64,000 bases of DNA from Shewanella polaris (GCF_006385555.1 NZ_CP041036.1:4092001-4156000); one strand, 5' to 3'; positions 35,296 to 45,647 are shown, counted from the stretch's first letter. Numbers and translations: made by a program. The notes: generated by a model not told the origin, from the sequence alone.

Positions 35296-36252
35296 TTACT
35301 GATTACGATAAGGCGTTAAATCCATTTTATACAATGGTGCTGGCAGTCGTTCAGAGGTGATATAAATACTGTGACCATCTTGGCTAAAACCCACAGCCTC
35401 GGCTTGCTTTATGCTTGGCAACATTATCTGTTGCGGCTGTGTAGCAAACAAGCTTAACCAATCGCTGGGCTGTGGTTGAGTAAAATAGAACGCGTGGGTG
35501 TAAGTTAATACCACAGCCGATAAACCATCAGCTGATATATCCATTGCTGTGGGCTTGCCGGCAAAACCAATCCAAGTATAAATACTGGCGTAATCGAGCA
35601 TAGCCGTGGGTAATGGCGCGATTTCACCCACCCTTTTGGCTTGCTTGTTAACCATTTCAACCGATGAATTATTTGAAGCGTTTTGCCCTGACGGAGCCAT
35701 TAATGGCAGCTCAAATAATATTGGCAGTTTATCGCGCTTAGTCAGTAACAGTATTTTTTGCTTAGCTAGATCAACAGCTACAGATTCACAATCGTGGGCG
35801 CCATCTGGATAAGTAAATGTCATGCTCCAACTGGGTTTAACCGACAGTATTTTTGGTCCATTCAGTTGGCTTAAATCGGGTTCTTTGATTAGGTGTAATT
35901 GATACTTCGATCGTTTCGCTTGGTTATCACCCACATCGGCGATCAATAAGTACGATTCACCTTGGTAAACAAACGAGGCGATGTCTTCCCAATCGTTATT
36001 CTTAACGCCTGTAATGTTAACTATCGCCAGTTGATTACCTTGGGTATCAATGGCAAAAATTCTTGCGGTGTCACCACTGTCGTTATGCAGCCACAATATT
36101 TGATCATTAATACGCGACACAGCTAATCCGCTGGCTTCGTCAATAGACGGAGCAGTAATGCTACCCGCTTGGGTCATGCCTATCGGCATAGCACATGCAC
36201 TGGTTGAGATAGCCAATATTAAGTATAAAAACAGGTAAGAACGTTTAAACAT
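35296..36252 (-). CDS. Secreted beta-propeller-like protein, unknown
   Basis: The 318-residue protein has a signal sequence with Cys in ISTSACA, possibly a lipoprotein. The rest is beta-rich: EASGLAVSRINDQILWLHNDSGD, DWEDIASFVYQGESYLLIADVGDN and DCESVAVDLAKQKILLLTKRD suggest repeats of a propeller as in SdiA-regulated or esterase-like phytase proteins. The function is not known. Confidence 0.65.
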   Translation of the reverse strand: MFKRSYLFLYLILAISTSACAMPIGMTQAGSITAPSIDEASGLAVSRINDQILWLHNDSGDTARIFAIDTQGNQLAIVNITGVKNNDWEDIASFVYQGESYLLIADVGDNQAKRSKYQLHLIKEPDLSQLNGPKILSVKPSWSMTFTYPDGAHDCESVAVDLAKQKILLLTKRDKLPILFELPLMAPSGQNASNNSSVEMVNKQAKRVGEIAPLPTAMLDYASIYTWIGFAGKPTAMDISADGLSAVVLTYTHAFYFTQPQPSDWLSLFATQPQQIMLPSIKQAEAVGFSQDGHSIYITSERLPAPLYKMDLTPYRNQ

Positions 36253-36485
36253 AATGGTTATTAACTCGGACTGCTGTTTACAAAAAAGTAGGCGTATTCT
36301 AACAACAATGTTTTCAAAAAGATTGATTTAACTAAAAGACTCACAAACTATGGGATGACTGAAGTTACACACCAAAAGACCACTTTCTTTGTTGCGAAGA
36401 AAGTGGCCTTATCAGTTTTTAGCTATTGGTATAATGAGTCATACCGTTAAAAAGGTACGTTTTTCAACCTTGTTGTTTAAGTGTA

Positions 36486-39170
36486 TTAATACTCATAACT
36501 AAACTGCAAGGTGAACTCTGTACCTGGGTCTTTGGCATAAACTTCAATATCTTGTTGTTGATACTCAGTGGTTTCACCTAAAATATTCTTCGCTTTTAAC
36601 TTCACTGTGGTGCTAGTGCTCGGGAATAAAGTATAGGTAAAATCAAGGCTATGGAACGGTTTTTCAAATACATCATCCAAACCACCTCGTCCGCCATAAG
36701 CAATACGTTCACCAAACACGTTATACACCAATGTGGCACTGTGATAACTGTCTGACGAATCGTAACTTAACTGTAAGTTGGCTACCCATTGTGAATGGCC
36801 AGTCATACGACGAGTGTTATTAGTCGGGTCAATTTCACCATTGGCAGCAATATCAATTTCTGAGTCGCCAACCGTTAGGTTACCCGCTATAAAGAAGTCT
36901 TGCCAAATGCTGTCTTCGCCGCCTAAAAACTCAAGCTCTTGTAGAAACTCGGTTTCCAGACCGTACACATAACCAGACTCGGCGTTATAAAACTTAAGCT
37001 GACGACCCGCTTCTGAAATACGTTGAATCGGTTCAATCGGTGCATCTACATCTTTATAGAATGCGCCCATGCTGAAGTTGTTGCCAGTATCAGAGTAGTA
37101 TTCCCAACGTAAATCAAGATTGAGAATGTCTGAGCTTTCAAGTTCTGGATTACCGAAGAAGTCAAAACCAGTAACCGGATCTTGGAAGCGAACCGGTGAT
37201 ACTTCACGAAGATCTGGACGAACGATAGTTTTACTCGCCCCAAAACGCCATTGAGTGGTATCGGTTTGTTTCCAGGTTAATGACAGCGATGGGAACCAAC
37301 CATCTTCAGCGATCACATAGTCAGTAAGATCATAACGACCGCCTTCATCAGATATTTCACCTTCTGGGTCAATCGGTAATGTCACACGACGGAAGTCTTC
37401 ATAACGAATACCGGCATAGACTCGCCAAACATCGTCGAAATCGATATCCATGCTCACAAACGCAGCATCGTTTTTCTCTGCGGCGATGTAGTCTTCCGTG
37501 TCAGTTGATGCGTCTTTAAGCTCTAGCCCTAAGGTGTTATTGCTAATGTTTTCATCAGAGAAAATATCATTAAAATCACCGGATAAAATAGCGCCATTGG
37601 TATCAGTAGGGCTTAAATCGACATCAAAACCTAAACGAGTGGCATAACTTTCACGAGTGCGCTCAAAGTATTCATAGCCGGTAGTCAGTTTAACCACTGC
37701 GCCGTCTAAATTAATCGGGTACATAAAGTCCCAACCATAGTTTTGGCTGTCATCTTCTAAGCGACTGTAGACATACTTGGGTGCATCTTGAGTATTAAGA
37801 TTACGTGATAATAACTGGTTGTTATCATCTAAAATCACGTTATAAGTATATGACACTTCATTAGGCGCATAACGTTCTGAACGTGCATCAGAAAACTTCC
37901 AATTAAATTCAGCGTCGTTTAACAACTCAATAAAGTGATGACCTTTAATCTGATTACTGATTAAAGTGCGCTCTTCATAGTCAATTGAATAAACTTGCAA
38001 TGCATTAGGCTCACCCAATGTATCAATGGTTTCTTCAAGTCCTATCGAGACATCATCAGAGGTGTCTTGCAAGTAGGTGGTAAAGGTTTCAATTTTATGG
38101 TTGTAACCAATCTCTAAACCCAAGTTAAGCATGCCAGACACTTGTACAATTGAGTCTGTACCCACGATGTCTTTCTGGTTTTCAACTTGTACTTGGCTAC
38201 TGTCGCCGTCAAGTTCAACTTCACGTTTGGTATAGTTTTCAGCTTGTTTTTTATATGACACAGCTGATAACGCACCAAAAATAATGTCGTCGGTAATGTC
38301 CCAACGATCACCAATGGCGATATCACCGCGCATTGCAGGGTCTGTACTTTGGCTATGTATCGTCATGTCGCGATACATATCTAACGCCAACTCACGGTTA
38401 ACTTGTTGTGCTGCGGAATAATCTAAACCGCCATTTGAACCACTTACCATGTCGATTGGGCTGATACCACCATATTGGTTGATGGTGTTGTTAATACTAC
38501 TCGGTATACTGCGAGTGCCATCATCTTGGCCAGTCCAATCATCGCCACCACCGTTATAGGTGTAGCTGTCATTTGAGTCATTGGTGTTATAACGACCGCC
38601 CACTGACGCTTTAAAAAAGAAGTCCGCAGGTATAGATTTAGTACGAATATCAACGTGTCCGCCACCAAAGGCCGCTGGCGAATTGGCAGACGCTGACTTT
38701 TGCACCGATAACGATTCAATAATCGATGCAGGGAACATATCTAGTGGTACAACATTACGGGTTGGATCCGGTGATGGCACTGTCGCGCCATTAAGCGAGG
38801 TACTTGAATAACGCTCACCAAGACCACGAACATAAATGAATTTGCCATCTTTTAAGGTCAAACCCGTAACACGACGAAGCGCTGCGGCTGCGTCACCGTC
38901 ACCGGTTCTTGAAATTTGTTCTGAGCCCATAATATCGGCTACAGCAATTTGTTCACGACGCTCTTCGGTAGCTTCTGAAGCTGAGCTACGTAAACGTCCT
39001 GTGACTGATATCACTTCAATCGGTTCAATTGGAATCACTTCACCTGGGTCACGTGCAGGTTCTGGTTCTTGCGAGTATACGGGGGTAGCTGTTAATAATG
39101 TCGCCGCAGAAATAACAGAGAGAATGGCAAGGCTTAACTTATTAACGGTAAAACTCGGCTTGGTTTTCAT
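36486..39170 (-). CDS. TonB-dependent outer-membrane receptor
   Basis: The 894-residue protein has a signal peptide (ATPVYSQ), a TonB box-like EVISVTGR and a plug domain with RRVTGLTLKDGKFIYVRGLGERYSSTSLNGATVPSPDP. A long beta-barrel follows, ending FTLQFSYEY. Family members import siderophores, vitamins or larger organic or phosphorylated compounds. The substrate is unknown. It follows the lipoprotein gene after 85 bases and is probably in its operon. Confidence 0.9.
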   Translation of the reverse strand: MKTKPSFTVNKLSLAILSVISAATLLTATPVYSQEPEPARDPGEVIPIEPIEVISVTGRLRSSASEATEERREQIAVADIMGSEQISRTGDGDAAAALRRVTGLTLKDGKFIYVRGLGERYSSTSLNGATVPSPDPTRNVVPLDMFPASIIESLSVQKSASANSPAAFGGGHVDIRTKSIPADFFFKASVGGRYNTNDSNDSYTYNGGGDDWTGQDDGTRSIPSSINNTINQYGGISPIDMVSGSNGGLDYSAAQQVNRELALDMYRDMTIHSQSTDPAMRGDIAIGDRWDITDDIIFGALSAVSYKKQAENYTKREVELDGDSSQVQVENQKDIVGTDSIVQVSGMLNLGLEIGYNHKIETFTTYLQDTSDDVSIGLEETIDTLGEPNALQVYSIDYEERTLISNQIKGHHFIELLNDAEFNWKFSDARSERYAPNEVSYTYNVILDDNNQLLSRNLNTQDAPKYVYSRLEDDSQNYGWDFMYPINLDGAVVKLTTGYEYFERTRESYATRLGFDVDLSPTDTNGAILSGDFNDIFSDENISNNTLGLELKDASTDTEDYIAAEKNDAAFVSMDIDFDDVWRVYAGIRYEDFRRVTLPIDPEGEISDEGGRYDLTDYVIAEDGWFPSLSLTWKQTDTTQWRFGASKTIVRPDLREVSPVRFQDPVTGFDFFGNPELESSDILNLDLRWEYYSDTGNNFSMGAFYKDVDAPIEPIQRISEAGRQLKFYNAESGYVYGLETEFLQELEFLGGEDSIWQDFFIAGNLTVGDSEIDIAANGEIDPTNNTRRMTGHSQWVANLQLSYDSSDSYHSATLVYNVFGERIAYGGRGGLDDVFEKPFHSLDFTYTLFPSTSTTVKLKAKNILGETTEYQQQDIEVYAKDPGTEFTLQFSYEY

Positions 39171-39255
39171 ACTTATACTATCCTGTATGCGGTTCAGAGA
39201 TAGCCGCCCTTTCGAGCGGCTATTAATAGGTCACAGATTTACGTTATCGAGGTGA

Positions 39256-42090
39256 TTACTCTGGCTCGTAAGCCCAACCTTGACGCCAGTCAGTCTGGCC
39301 ATCGAATGCACCAATAAAGTTGGTTGATTCGAAGAAGCTATCTTCTGTGCTTAAGTCTTTACCATTACCCAGTAGCGTTGTATCCGTTGCTGCTGGCATA
39401 CCGTCAGTAATAGTCACTGCTGTTGTAGAGTTACCATCTTGGCCTAAGAACCAAGTTTCTACATTTACAGCATCTGCTGTAGCGGCATTATCTGAGCTGT
39501 ATTTAAATGGCTCGTTACAGTCGATAATTGAGTGAGACATAGTCAGGGTGCTGTTGTTTACGTTATCAACCAAGCCTTCATAAGTCCCATCTAGCTCTAA
39601 ACACTCGCCAGACTCTGTTTCAGCAGTAGTGCCTTTACGGCCTTGAACTAGCACGTTGTATAACTCACCTGCTGTAGCAACACGAAGCAAGATACCTTCA
39701 CCTTTATCGCCACTGCCGTTAGCCGTGTCTGTACCAGGTAAAATAGTGAAGTTAGCTAACATAGGTGCTGATACTGGCGTATCTGTGGCACCTTTATGGC
39801 TGTCGCCTTCAATACCACGGTTTGCATTGCCATCTTCATGGGTGATGTACACAAACTGTGCTTTACCTGTCCAACCGTTAGTCCAATCTAAGCTGTCATC
39901 AAAGTTTTCAGTTAGGTAGACATATTTCAAGTTAACTGCACCACCCCAGAACTCAACGCCATCATCGCCGTTAGCATGTACTTGGATATGGTCAACTTGG
40001 GTACCGCTACCTACTGCAGCAAATGAGATACCGTTCATTTCTTGAGTATCATTCACTTTAAAGCCAGCATACTTAATCACTACGTAGCTGATTTGACCGC
40101 TGTTATCTGCGTTGTCATTACCGCCATATGGGAAGTCACCGACTTCAAACGACGCTGAACAGGCATTATGATCAGGACATGTATTGGTTAAACCATTACC
40201 CAGAATGACCAATCCACCCCACTGACCGCGTTCACCTTCTGCACCAGTAATAATGTCTTCTTCAGAAGTCATTACGATTGGATGTTCAGCGCTGCCTTGA
40301 GCCATAATTTTAGAACCACGGCTAACGGCAATATAGCTGTTAGATGTAGCAAATAATTTAGTACCCGCTTGAATAGCTAATGTTGCAGATGTAGTTTTGT
40401 CAGCACCGACAAGCACTGCGCCACCATCAATTTTGTACATTACGTTTTGACCAGCAAGCAAGGTAGTGTTGCTCAACACATTACCTTCAAGGATACAAAT
40501 TAGCGTAACAGATGAGTCTTTGTATAAACCATCAGTAGCCGCTGAAGCTGTAGTGCCTACAGGGCAAGACGTCAATACTGGTAATTCTGTCGCCACTGGG
40601 TCTACGTCATCGTGAATAGCCGTAGTCCAACCTGTGGTCCAATCGTTAGTACCGTCAAATGCGCCAATATATTCGGCATCAACTAGGCGATCATCTAAGT
40701 TAGCTAAATCTGCTTTACCACCTGTTAATGCAACTGAAGATGAGTTAGGCATGTAATCAGTTAAATCAGCAGCCGCAACTAAGTTACCGTCTTGCCCCTT
40801 GTACCAAGCCTCTACATCTAGTGCTAAAGTACGGCCTTCAGCAGCATCAGCCGAGGCATTTTTAAATGGCTCAACACAATCAATTAAACTGTTTTGCATC
40901 GTTAATTCAGCAGTGTTGGCGTTGTTAACAGTATTGTCATCGTTAACTTCTAAACATTCGCCAGAATCAACATCACCTTTAACTAGGATGTTATAAGCAT
41001 TAACGCCCGTGCCTTTACGGAATAAAATACCTTCTGCATCGTCACCACCACTATTCGTACCGTTAGCCACTTGAACAGTAACGTTAGCTAACGTCGGTTT
41101 TGACATAGGCACTGCGCTGGCATCACTGTTACTGTCGGCTTCAATACCACGGTTAGAAGCATTATCAGCCAGACGAATATAAACGTGCTGTGCACTACCT
41201 TGCCAACCGTTTGTCCAATCTAACGAATCATCAAAGTTTTCAGTCAATACGATGTTTGATACTGAAACATTGCCACCCCAGAATTCAAAACCGTCATCGT
41301 TATTCATGTGAACTTGTACGTGGTCAACTTCAGTACCCGCACCCACACCGGCAAAACTGATGCCGTTCATTTCTTGGGTGTCATTGATTTTGAAACCACC
41401 AAACTCAACCCGTACATACTTAATTGAACCTGAACTGTCTTCAGTATCGTTTCCGCCGTAGCTGTGGTTACCCACTTCAAAAGACGCTGAACAATTGGTT
41501 AAATCAGGACATGTATTGACTGGCGCATTCCCCAGCAACACTAAACCACCCCACTGGCCAGCTTTACCTTCTTCACCTAGAGCGGTTTCAACAGAAGTAA
41601 ATACGATTGGAGCAGCTTCAGTACCTTCAGCCATGATTTTTGAACCACGACTAACCACTAAGTATGAATCACTGCCGCCTAAAATTTTGGTGCCTGGTAA
41701 AATAGATAACTCAACAGCATCGGCATTGTCGCCACCCGCTATTACTGCGCCATCAAGTTGCCATACAACGTCATTACCCAATACAATTTTGTCGCCATCT
41801 TGGCCACCGGTGGTAATCGTTGATGATTCAGTAGAAGGTGCTAACGTACCCTCTAAGATCCAAACTTCTTTTCCATCCACAGCAGTAATCGCAGTGCTTT
41901 TAGTTGCAAAGCCACTGTATGATTTTTCTTGATCTGTCTGAGTTGGTGTAGTTGGAGTGGTTGGCGTAGTAGGTGTAACAGTATCGCTACCCGCATTGAT
42001 ATTAATATCACCACCACAACCAGCAAGCCCTAATGTTGCAGCAAGGGCAGTAGAAAGCGCAGTAAGTTTAAAAATGTTTTTCAGTTCCAT
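39256..42090 (-). CDS. Large lipoprotein with two homologous beta-helix-like domains
   Basis: The 944-residue protein has a lipobox (LGLAGCGGD), a Thr-Pro linker (TPTTPTTPTTPTQT) and two copies of a domain of about 410 residues. Matching blocks are SRGSKIMAEGTEAAPIVFTS / SRGSKIMAQGSAEHPIVMTS, GQWGGLVLLGNA / GQWGGLVILGNG, SASFEVG twice, NDTQEMNGISFA twice and TENFDDSLDWTNGW twice. The pattern suggests right-handed beta-helices with Cys pairs. GGAG is followed by two in-frame ATGs; the second (42090) has proper spacing. It probably works with the TonB receptor encoded next; the ligand is unknown. Confidence 0.85.
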   Translation of the reverse strand: MELKNIFKLTALSTALAATLGLAGCGGDININAGSDTVTPTTPTTPTTPTQTDQEKSYSGFATKSTAITAVDGKEVWILEGTLAPSTESSTITTGGQDGDKIVLGNDVVWQLDGAVIAGGDNADAVELSILPGTKILGGSDSYLVVSRGSKIMAEGTEAAPIVFTSVETALGEEGKAGQWGGLVLLGNAPVNTCPDLTNCSASFEVGNHSYGGNDTEDSSGSIKYVRVEFGGFKINDTQEMNGISFAGVGAGTEVDHVQVHMNNDDGFEFWGGNVSVSNIVLTENFDDSLDWTNGWQGSAQHVYIRLADNASNRGIEADSNSDASAVPMSKPTLANVTVQVANGTNSGGDDAEGILFRKGTGVNAYNILVKGDVDSGECLEVNDDNTVNNANTAELTMQNSLIDCVEPFKNASADAAEGRTLALDVEAWYKGQDGNLVAAADLTDYMPNSSSVALTGGKADLANLDDRLVDAEYIGAFDGTNDWTTGWTTAIHDDVDPVATELPVLTSCPVGTTASAATDGLYKDSSVTLICILEGNVLSNTTLLAGQNVMYKIDGGAVLVGADKTTSATLAIQAGTKLFATSNSYIAVSRGSKIMAQGSAEHPIVMTSEEDIITGAEGERGQWGGLVILGNGLTNTCPDHNACSASFEVGDFPYGGNDNADNSGQISYVVIKYAGFKVNDTQEMNGISFAAVGSGTQVDHIQVHANGDDGVEFWGGAVNLKYVYLTENFDDSLDWTNGWTGKAQFVYITHEDGNANRGIEGDSHKGATDTPVSAPMLANFTILPGTDTANGSGDKGEGILLRVATAGELYNVLVQGRKGTTAETESGECLELDGTYEGLVDNVNNSTLTMSHSIIDCNEPFKYSSDNAATADAVNVETWFLGQDGNSTTAVTITDGMPAATDTTLLGNGKDLSTEDSFFESTNFIGAFDGQTDWRQGWAYEPE

Positions 42091-42654
42091 TGTCATCTCC
42101 GAAGACGGATTTAAGCGTGTGAGTTAGTTGGCTGGATGACAAACTAACCTGCGAAAATGACAAAAAGACTGCGCTTATGTGACACTCACATTTCATTTAC
42201 ATTGCAGAAATATGCAAACTTAATGCGGCTGCGGCTTAGAAGGCGTTTTGGTAGGCTTAATATTTTAACAAAATAGACAAAAAAATAACGTTATCATTGT
42301 TTATATAACAAAACAGGATGATTCACACAGAGCAAATAGCACAGAGCAGTTAACTGGTATTTGGTATACCGTGCACAAACCAAATCACGGCAACTACTAA
42401 CAACAGCTAACAACAATTTACCTTATACTTCAAACACCAATGTTGTATTAAGCATTATCGGTATCAAATAACAATGCCGACCCAATAACTAACCGAGAGA
42501 GCAAATAAGCCAAATATTTTGATTTCTGCTTACTTATCTCATTTCTTAACTTTTTAGAGATTAATAATTAAAAAATGCTTATAAAACGTAGTTGGGCTAA
42601 TTTAATGCTAAAATAGCCATTAAGTACAATCTTCATCACACAAGGAGTGCCCAT
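42091..42654. other. Divergent promoter region with TGACA repeats
   Basis: No ORF is supported. TGACA occurs at 42137, 42158 and 42180, with ACTGCG- and CCTGCG-type bases between, making a direct repeat of 21-22 bases (two helical turns). Confidence 0.5.
42137..42184 (-). promoter_or_regulatory. Candidate operator of TGACA repeats upstream of the lipoprotein/TonB operon
   Basis: The minus-strand TGTCA elements are two 11-base turns apart; the intervening half-sites are degenerate. It resembles a weak Pho box, but with every other unit missing. Confidence 0.35.
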
Positions 42655-43863
42655 ATGCCACCAGATATCATTATTTTAGGGATCTCCATACTTATTGCGA
42701 TTGGCATTTTACTCCATCACCCGTCTAAAACATTGGGTTTACCTTCATTATTGATTTTCATGGCCGTAGGCCTTGCTTTTGGCAATGGTGAATTTGGTTT
42801 TGTATATGATGATCTTCAACTTACCTCACTCATTGGTACCCTCGCGTTAAACACCATAGTATTTGTTGGTGGTCTGAACACCCCAATGACACACATTCGT
42901 TTTGCCTGGAAAGAAGGCGGAATGTTGTCTACTGCAGGCGTTATCCTTACTACCATTATTTTTGGTTTTATCTTGAATGCGTTACTCGACTTTAACCTCA
43001 TTACTTGCATGTTGTTTGCCGCGGTAGTGTCATCTACCGATGCGGCGGCAGTATTCTCTATTTTAGAGTCAAAAAAACTCAAATTAAAACACGGTACTGG
43101 CACTATTTTAGAATTCGAATCGGCTACCAACGATCCCATCGCATTAGTAATGGTAGTCATGCTAACCGACTATATTATCAATAGTGCCAATACCACACCC
43201 ACGGTTCTGTCGGTACTTTCTACTCTAGGACAACAAATTGGTGTAGGTACAATTATTGGATTATTAATGGGTAAAATGGCCGTTTGGGCACTTAATCACA
43301 TTAAACTGCCTGAATTTGGACTTATCCCCGTTTTTATTTTAGCCAGCTTTGCCATCACAGTATCAAGCACCGAAATATTAGGTGGTAACGAACTTATTGC
43401 GGTTTATATTGCAGGGGTGATAATCGGTAACTATTTAAAGAAGGGCGCCGAAGTCAGTAAGCATTTCTTTAATGGCTTATCGTGGTTAGCTCAGTCATTA
43501 ATGTTTATCATTTTAGGTTTACAGATATTCCCGCAGCAATTATTGCCTGTATTTATAGCATCGCTGCTACCTGCCATATTACTTATTGTCGTCGCACGCC
43601 CATTAGCTGTGCAGCTGTGCTACTTGCCATTTAGACAAGCCAATTGGCGCAAGCGTTTGTTTGTTTCTATGATCGGATTAAAAGGTGCAACCCCAATTGT
43701 ATTTGCGCTTATTCCCGCAGCGGCTGGTGTAGAGGGATCCCGTGAAATGATCCACATGGTATTTTTCATCGTGTTGTTCTCGGTCATCATCCAAGGTACC
43801 GCAATTGAGCCGCTCGCCAATAAACTAGGGCTAAAACTGCAACCCAAAAAGCCTGATCTATAA
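42655..43863 (+). CDS. CPA1-type cation/proton antiporter (NhaP-like, short form)
   Basis: The 402-residue inner-membrane protein has about 12 predicted helices. VVSSTDAAAVFSIL and EFESATNDPIALVMVVML carry the acidic residues for transport (ND motif). GLKGATPIVFALIPA is close to the end. It ends at residue 402, without the cytoplasmic nucleotide-binding tail of NhaP2. The exchanged ion (Na+ or K+) cannot be deduced. AAGGAG precedes the start. Confidence 0.88.
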   Translation: MPPDIIILGISILIAIGILLHHPSKTLGLPSLLIFMAVGLAFGNGEFGFVYDDLQLTSLIGTLALNTIVFVGGLNTPMTHIRFAWKEGGMLSTAGVILTTIIFGFILNALLDFNLITCMLFAAVVSSTDAAAVFSILESKKLKLKHGTGTILEFESATNDPIALVMVVMLTDYIINSANTTPTVLSVLSTLGQQIGVGTIIGLLMGKMAVWALNHIKLPEFGLIPVFILASFAITVSSTEILGGNELIAVYIAGVIIGNYLKKGAEVSKHFFNGLSWLAQSLMFIILGLQIFPQQLLPVFIASLLPAILLIVVARPLAVQLCYLPFRQANWRKRLFVSMIGLKGATPIVFALIPAAAGVEGSREMIHMVFFIVLFSVIIQGTAIEPLANKLGLKLQPKKPDL

Positions 43864-43864
43864 A

Positions 43865-43904
43865 AATGATTCAATGCCCCATAGCAATGAGGCATTGAAT
43901 CATT
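43865..43904. terminator. Bidirectional terminator between antiporter and M56 gene
   Basis: A perfect 14-base hairpin, AATGATTCAATGCC / GGCATTGAATCATT, with a T-run on the plus side. Confidence 0.85.
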
Positions 43905-43924
43905 TTCAGCATCTTTAATATTCG

Positions 43925-45145
43925 TTATTTTACAGTGATTCTCTCAACTGATTTCTCAGGCTGATGGATAACATAGTCTAACTGTACTTGTAGGTCTTTA
44001 AACCCATTCGCAGAGGGTTGATACTTCCATTGTTCAAGCGCCTCAACAGCCGATGCATCAAACACTTGTTTCGGCGACGACTTAGTCACCCTAACATTGT
44101 TCACACTTCCATTTTGACTGATATCAAATGACATTTGAACATAACCATTAAGCCCTTCTTTAGCGGCATCAATTGGATAACTAGGCTCAATTCTTATCAC
44201 AGGCATTGCCATAGCATCGGCTTTGTTTTCAACGCTAAGATTATTGCCTGCAAATACTTGCTGATTAAACATAAAGGCACCAACACCAATAGCAAGTGTC
44301 ATTCCAATCAATGCTAAGGTGCTTTTCCCATGTTGCTTTTTCATCTGTAAGATCCTCTCTTTTAAGATGGTTTTATCCCCATAATGGGTGTGTAACATGC
44401 TCAACGGCGCATGCTGTGAATAGGCCAATAGTGTTCTGCTATAGGCAATTTTAGCTTGGGCTTTCATGTCGGCAGTGACTTGCGCATCGCATGACAATTC
44501 TTGATCTTGTCTAAATCGGCGGTAGCTCAACCACATCAACGGATTGAACCAAAACAAAACGGTTAATCCATAAGCCAAGGCATTTGCCCATAAATCACCA
44601 CGTTGATAATGATAAACCTCGTGCTGAATAATGGCTTGCTGCTGACTTTCATCTAGTTGTATAAAGCTCGTTGGCACCAAAATACTGGGAGTAATAAACC
44701 CTGCGAGCATAGGTGATTCAATGTCTGGATGGACTAATACCTTAAGCTTTACAGAGGGAATATCTAGCTGACGCCCACGCTGGATTAATCGTTGCAAGTA
44801 GCTGTATTCCATCACGATATTAGCGACTAATAACGTGATAACGGCACCGTAGAGATAAGGCAGGTATAACAGGTCAAGTAAGCTTGCCGACAACGCAGCG
44901 GTATCGCTAGCAAACACATAATACTGCTGGATGATTGAGGCTGCGTTATTGGTGCCAAACCAGTTAACGTGGTGAGGCAATATCATTTGCAGTAAATCTG
45001 CAATGATTAATAGTGGCACTGATATCCACATAAAGTAGGTATAGTGCGCTCCAAATCTAGACAATAACAACCTGTGCATTGCCAGCAAGGTTAAACACAC
45101 CACGCTCAATGAGATGGTTTGTTCCATAAACCAATTAATCGTCAC
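43925..45145 (-). CDS. BlaR1-like M56 membrane metallopeptidase with TonB-C-terminal domain
   Basis: The 406-residue protein has several membrane helices, the zinc motif HEVYHYQRGD near residue 170, and FNPLMWLSYRRFRQDQELSCDAQV (third ligand Glu). A TonB-like C-terminal domain follows (YPIDAAKEGLNGYVQMSFDISQNGSVNNVRV). It likely senses a signal and leads to repressor inactivation. The start is set at the GTG 45145, which overlaps the BlaI stop (GTGA) after AAGGA; an upstream ATG (45163) is less likely. Confidence 0.85.
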   Translation of the reverse strand: MTINWFMEQTISLSVVCLTLLAMHRLLLSRFGAHYTYFMWISVPLLIIADLLQMILPHHVNWFGTNNAASIIQQYYVFASDTAALSASLLDLLYLPYLYGAVITLLVANIVMEYSYLQRLIQRGRQLDIPSVKLKVLVHPDIESPMLAGFITPSILVPTSFIQLDESQQQAIIQHEVYHYQRGDLWANALAYGLTVLFWFNPLMWLSYRRFRQDQELSCDAQVTADMKAQAKIAYSRTLLAYSQHAPLSMLHTHYGDKTILKERILQMKKQHGKSTLALIGMTLAIGVGAFMFNQQVFAGNNLSVENKADAMAMPVIRIEPSYPIDAAKEGLNGYVQMSFDISQNGSVNNVRVTKSSPKQVFDASAVEALEQWKYQPSANGFKDLQVQLDYVIHQPEKSVERITVK

Positions 45146-45516
45146 TTTTGTTCCTTTTGCCAATCATCAAGTAAGGTTTGCAGTTCGGCGACATCTTCTG
45201 CCGACAGCTTGTTCTTCTGCGCAAAACCGGCAACCAATGGGGTTAACTTGCCAGCAAACATGCGATCCACAAAAGAAAGCGATTCTTTAACGGTATAGTC
45301 TTGCTCAGCAATTAATGGTGAGTAATGGTAAACTCGACCTTGTTTTTCAAAACTGACGGCTTGTTTTTTGACTAAACGATTAAGTAAGGTTTTAACCATT
45401 TTTTCATGCATGTCATGGCTTTTCTCTAACGCATCAACCACTTCACTCGAGGTTAATGGTGAATGTTGCCAAAGCTGTTGCAACACGACTAATTCACTAT
45501 TGCTGATTTCTTTCAT
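45142..45516 (-). CDS. BlaI/MecI/CopY-family repressor
   Basis: The 124-residue winged-helix protein has NSELVVLQQLWQHSPLTSSEVVDALEK and VKTLLNRLVKKQAVSFEKQGRVYHYSPL, the family's DNA-binding core. It is the first gene of a two-gene operon with the M56 peptidase (GTGA overlap). Two palindromes of the BlaI type lie upstream, so it represses itself. Confidence 0.92.
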   Translation of the reverse strand: MKEISNSELVVLQQLWQHSPLTSSEVVDALEKSHDMHEKMVKTLLNRLVKKQAVSFEKQGRVYHYSPLIAEQDYTVKESLSFVDRMFAGKLTPLVAGFAQKNKLSAEDVAELQTLLDDWQKEQK

Positions 45517-45560
45517 GCTATACCGCTCATTTGTTGTTAGAACTTGTTAGGCTAAAAATG

Positions 45561-45576
45561 GATTACAGATGTAATC
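45561..45576. promoter_or_regulatory. BlaI operator 1
   Basis: GATTACAGATGTAATC contains TACA-N2-TGTA, extended to a 7-base inverted repeat. Confidence 0.85.
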
Positions 45577-45587
45577 TATTCATTTAA

Positions 45588-45601
45588 ATTACAGTTGTAA
45601 T
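45588..45601. promoter_or_regulatory. BlaI operator 2
   Basis: ATTACAGTTGTAAT, a second TACA-N2-TGTA palindrome, centred 26 bases from the first. Confidence 0.85.
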
Positions 45602-45647
45602 CTTAAATAAGCAAGTATTATTTTTAAGCAATTTACTAATTAAAATG

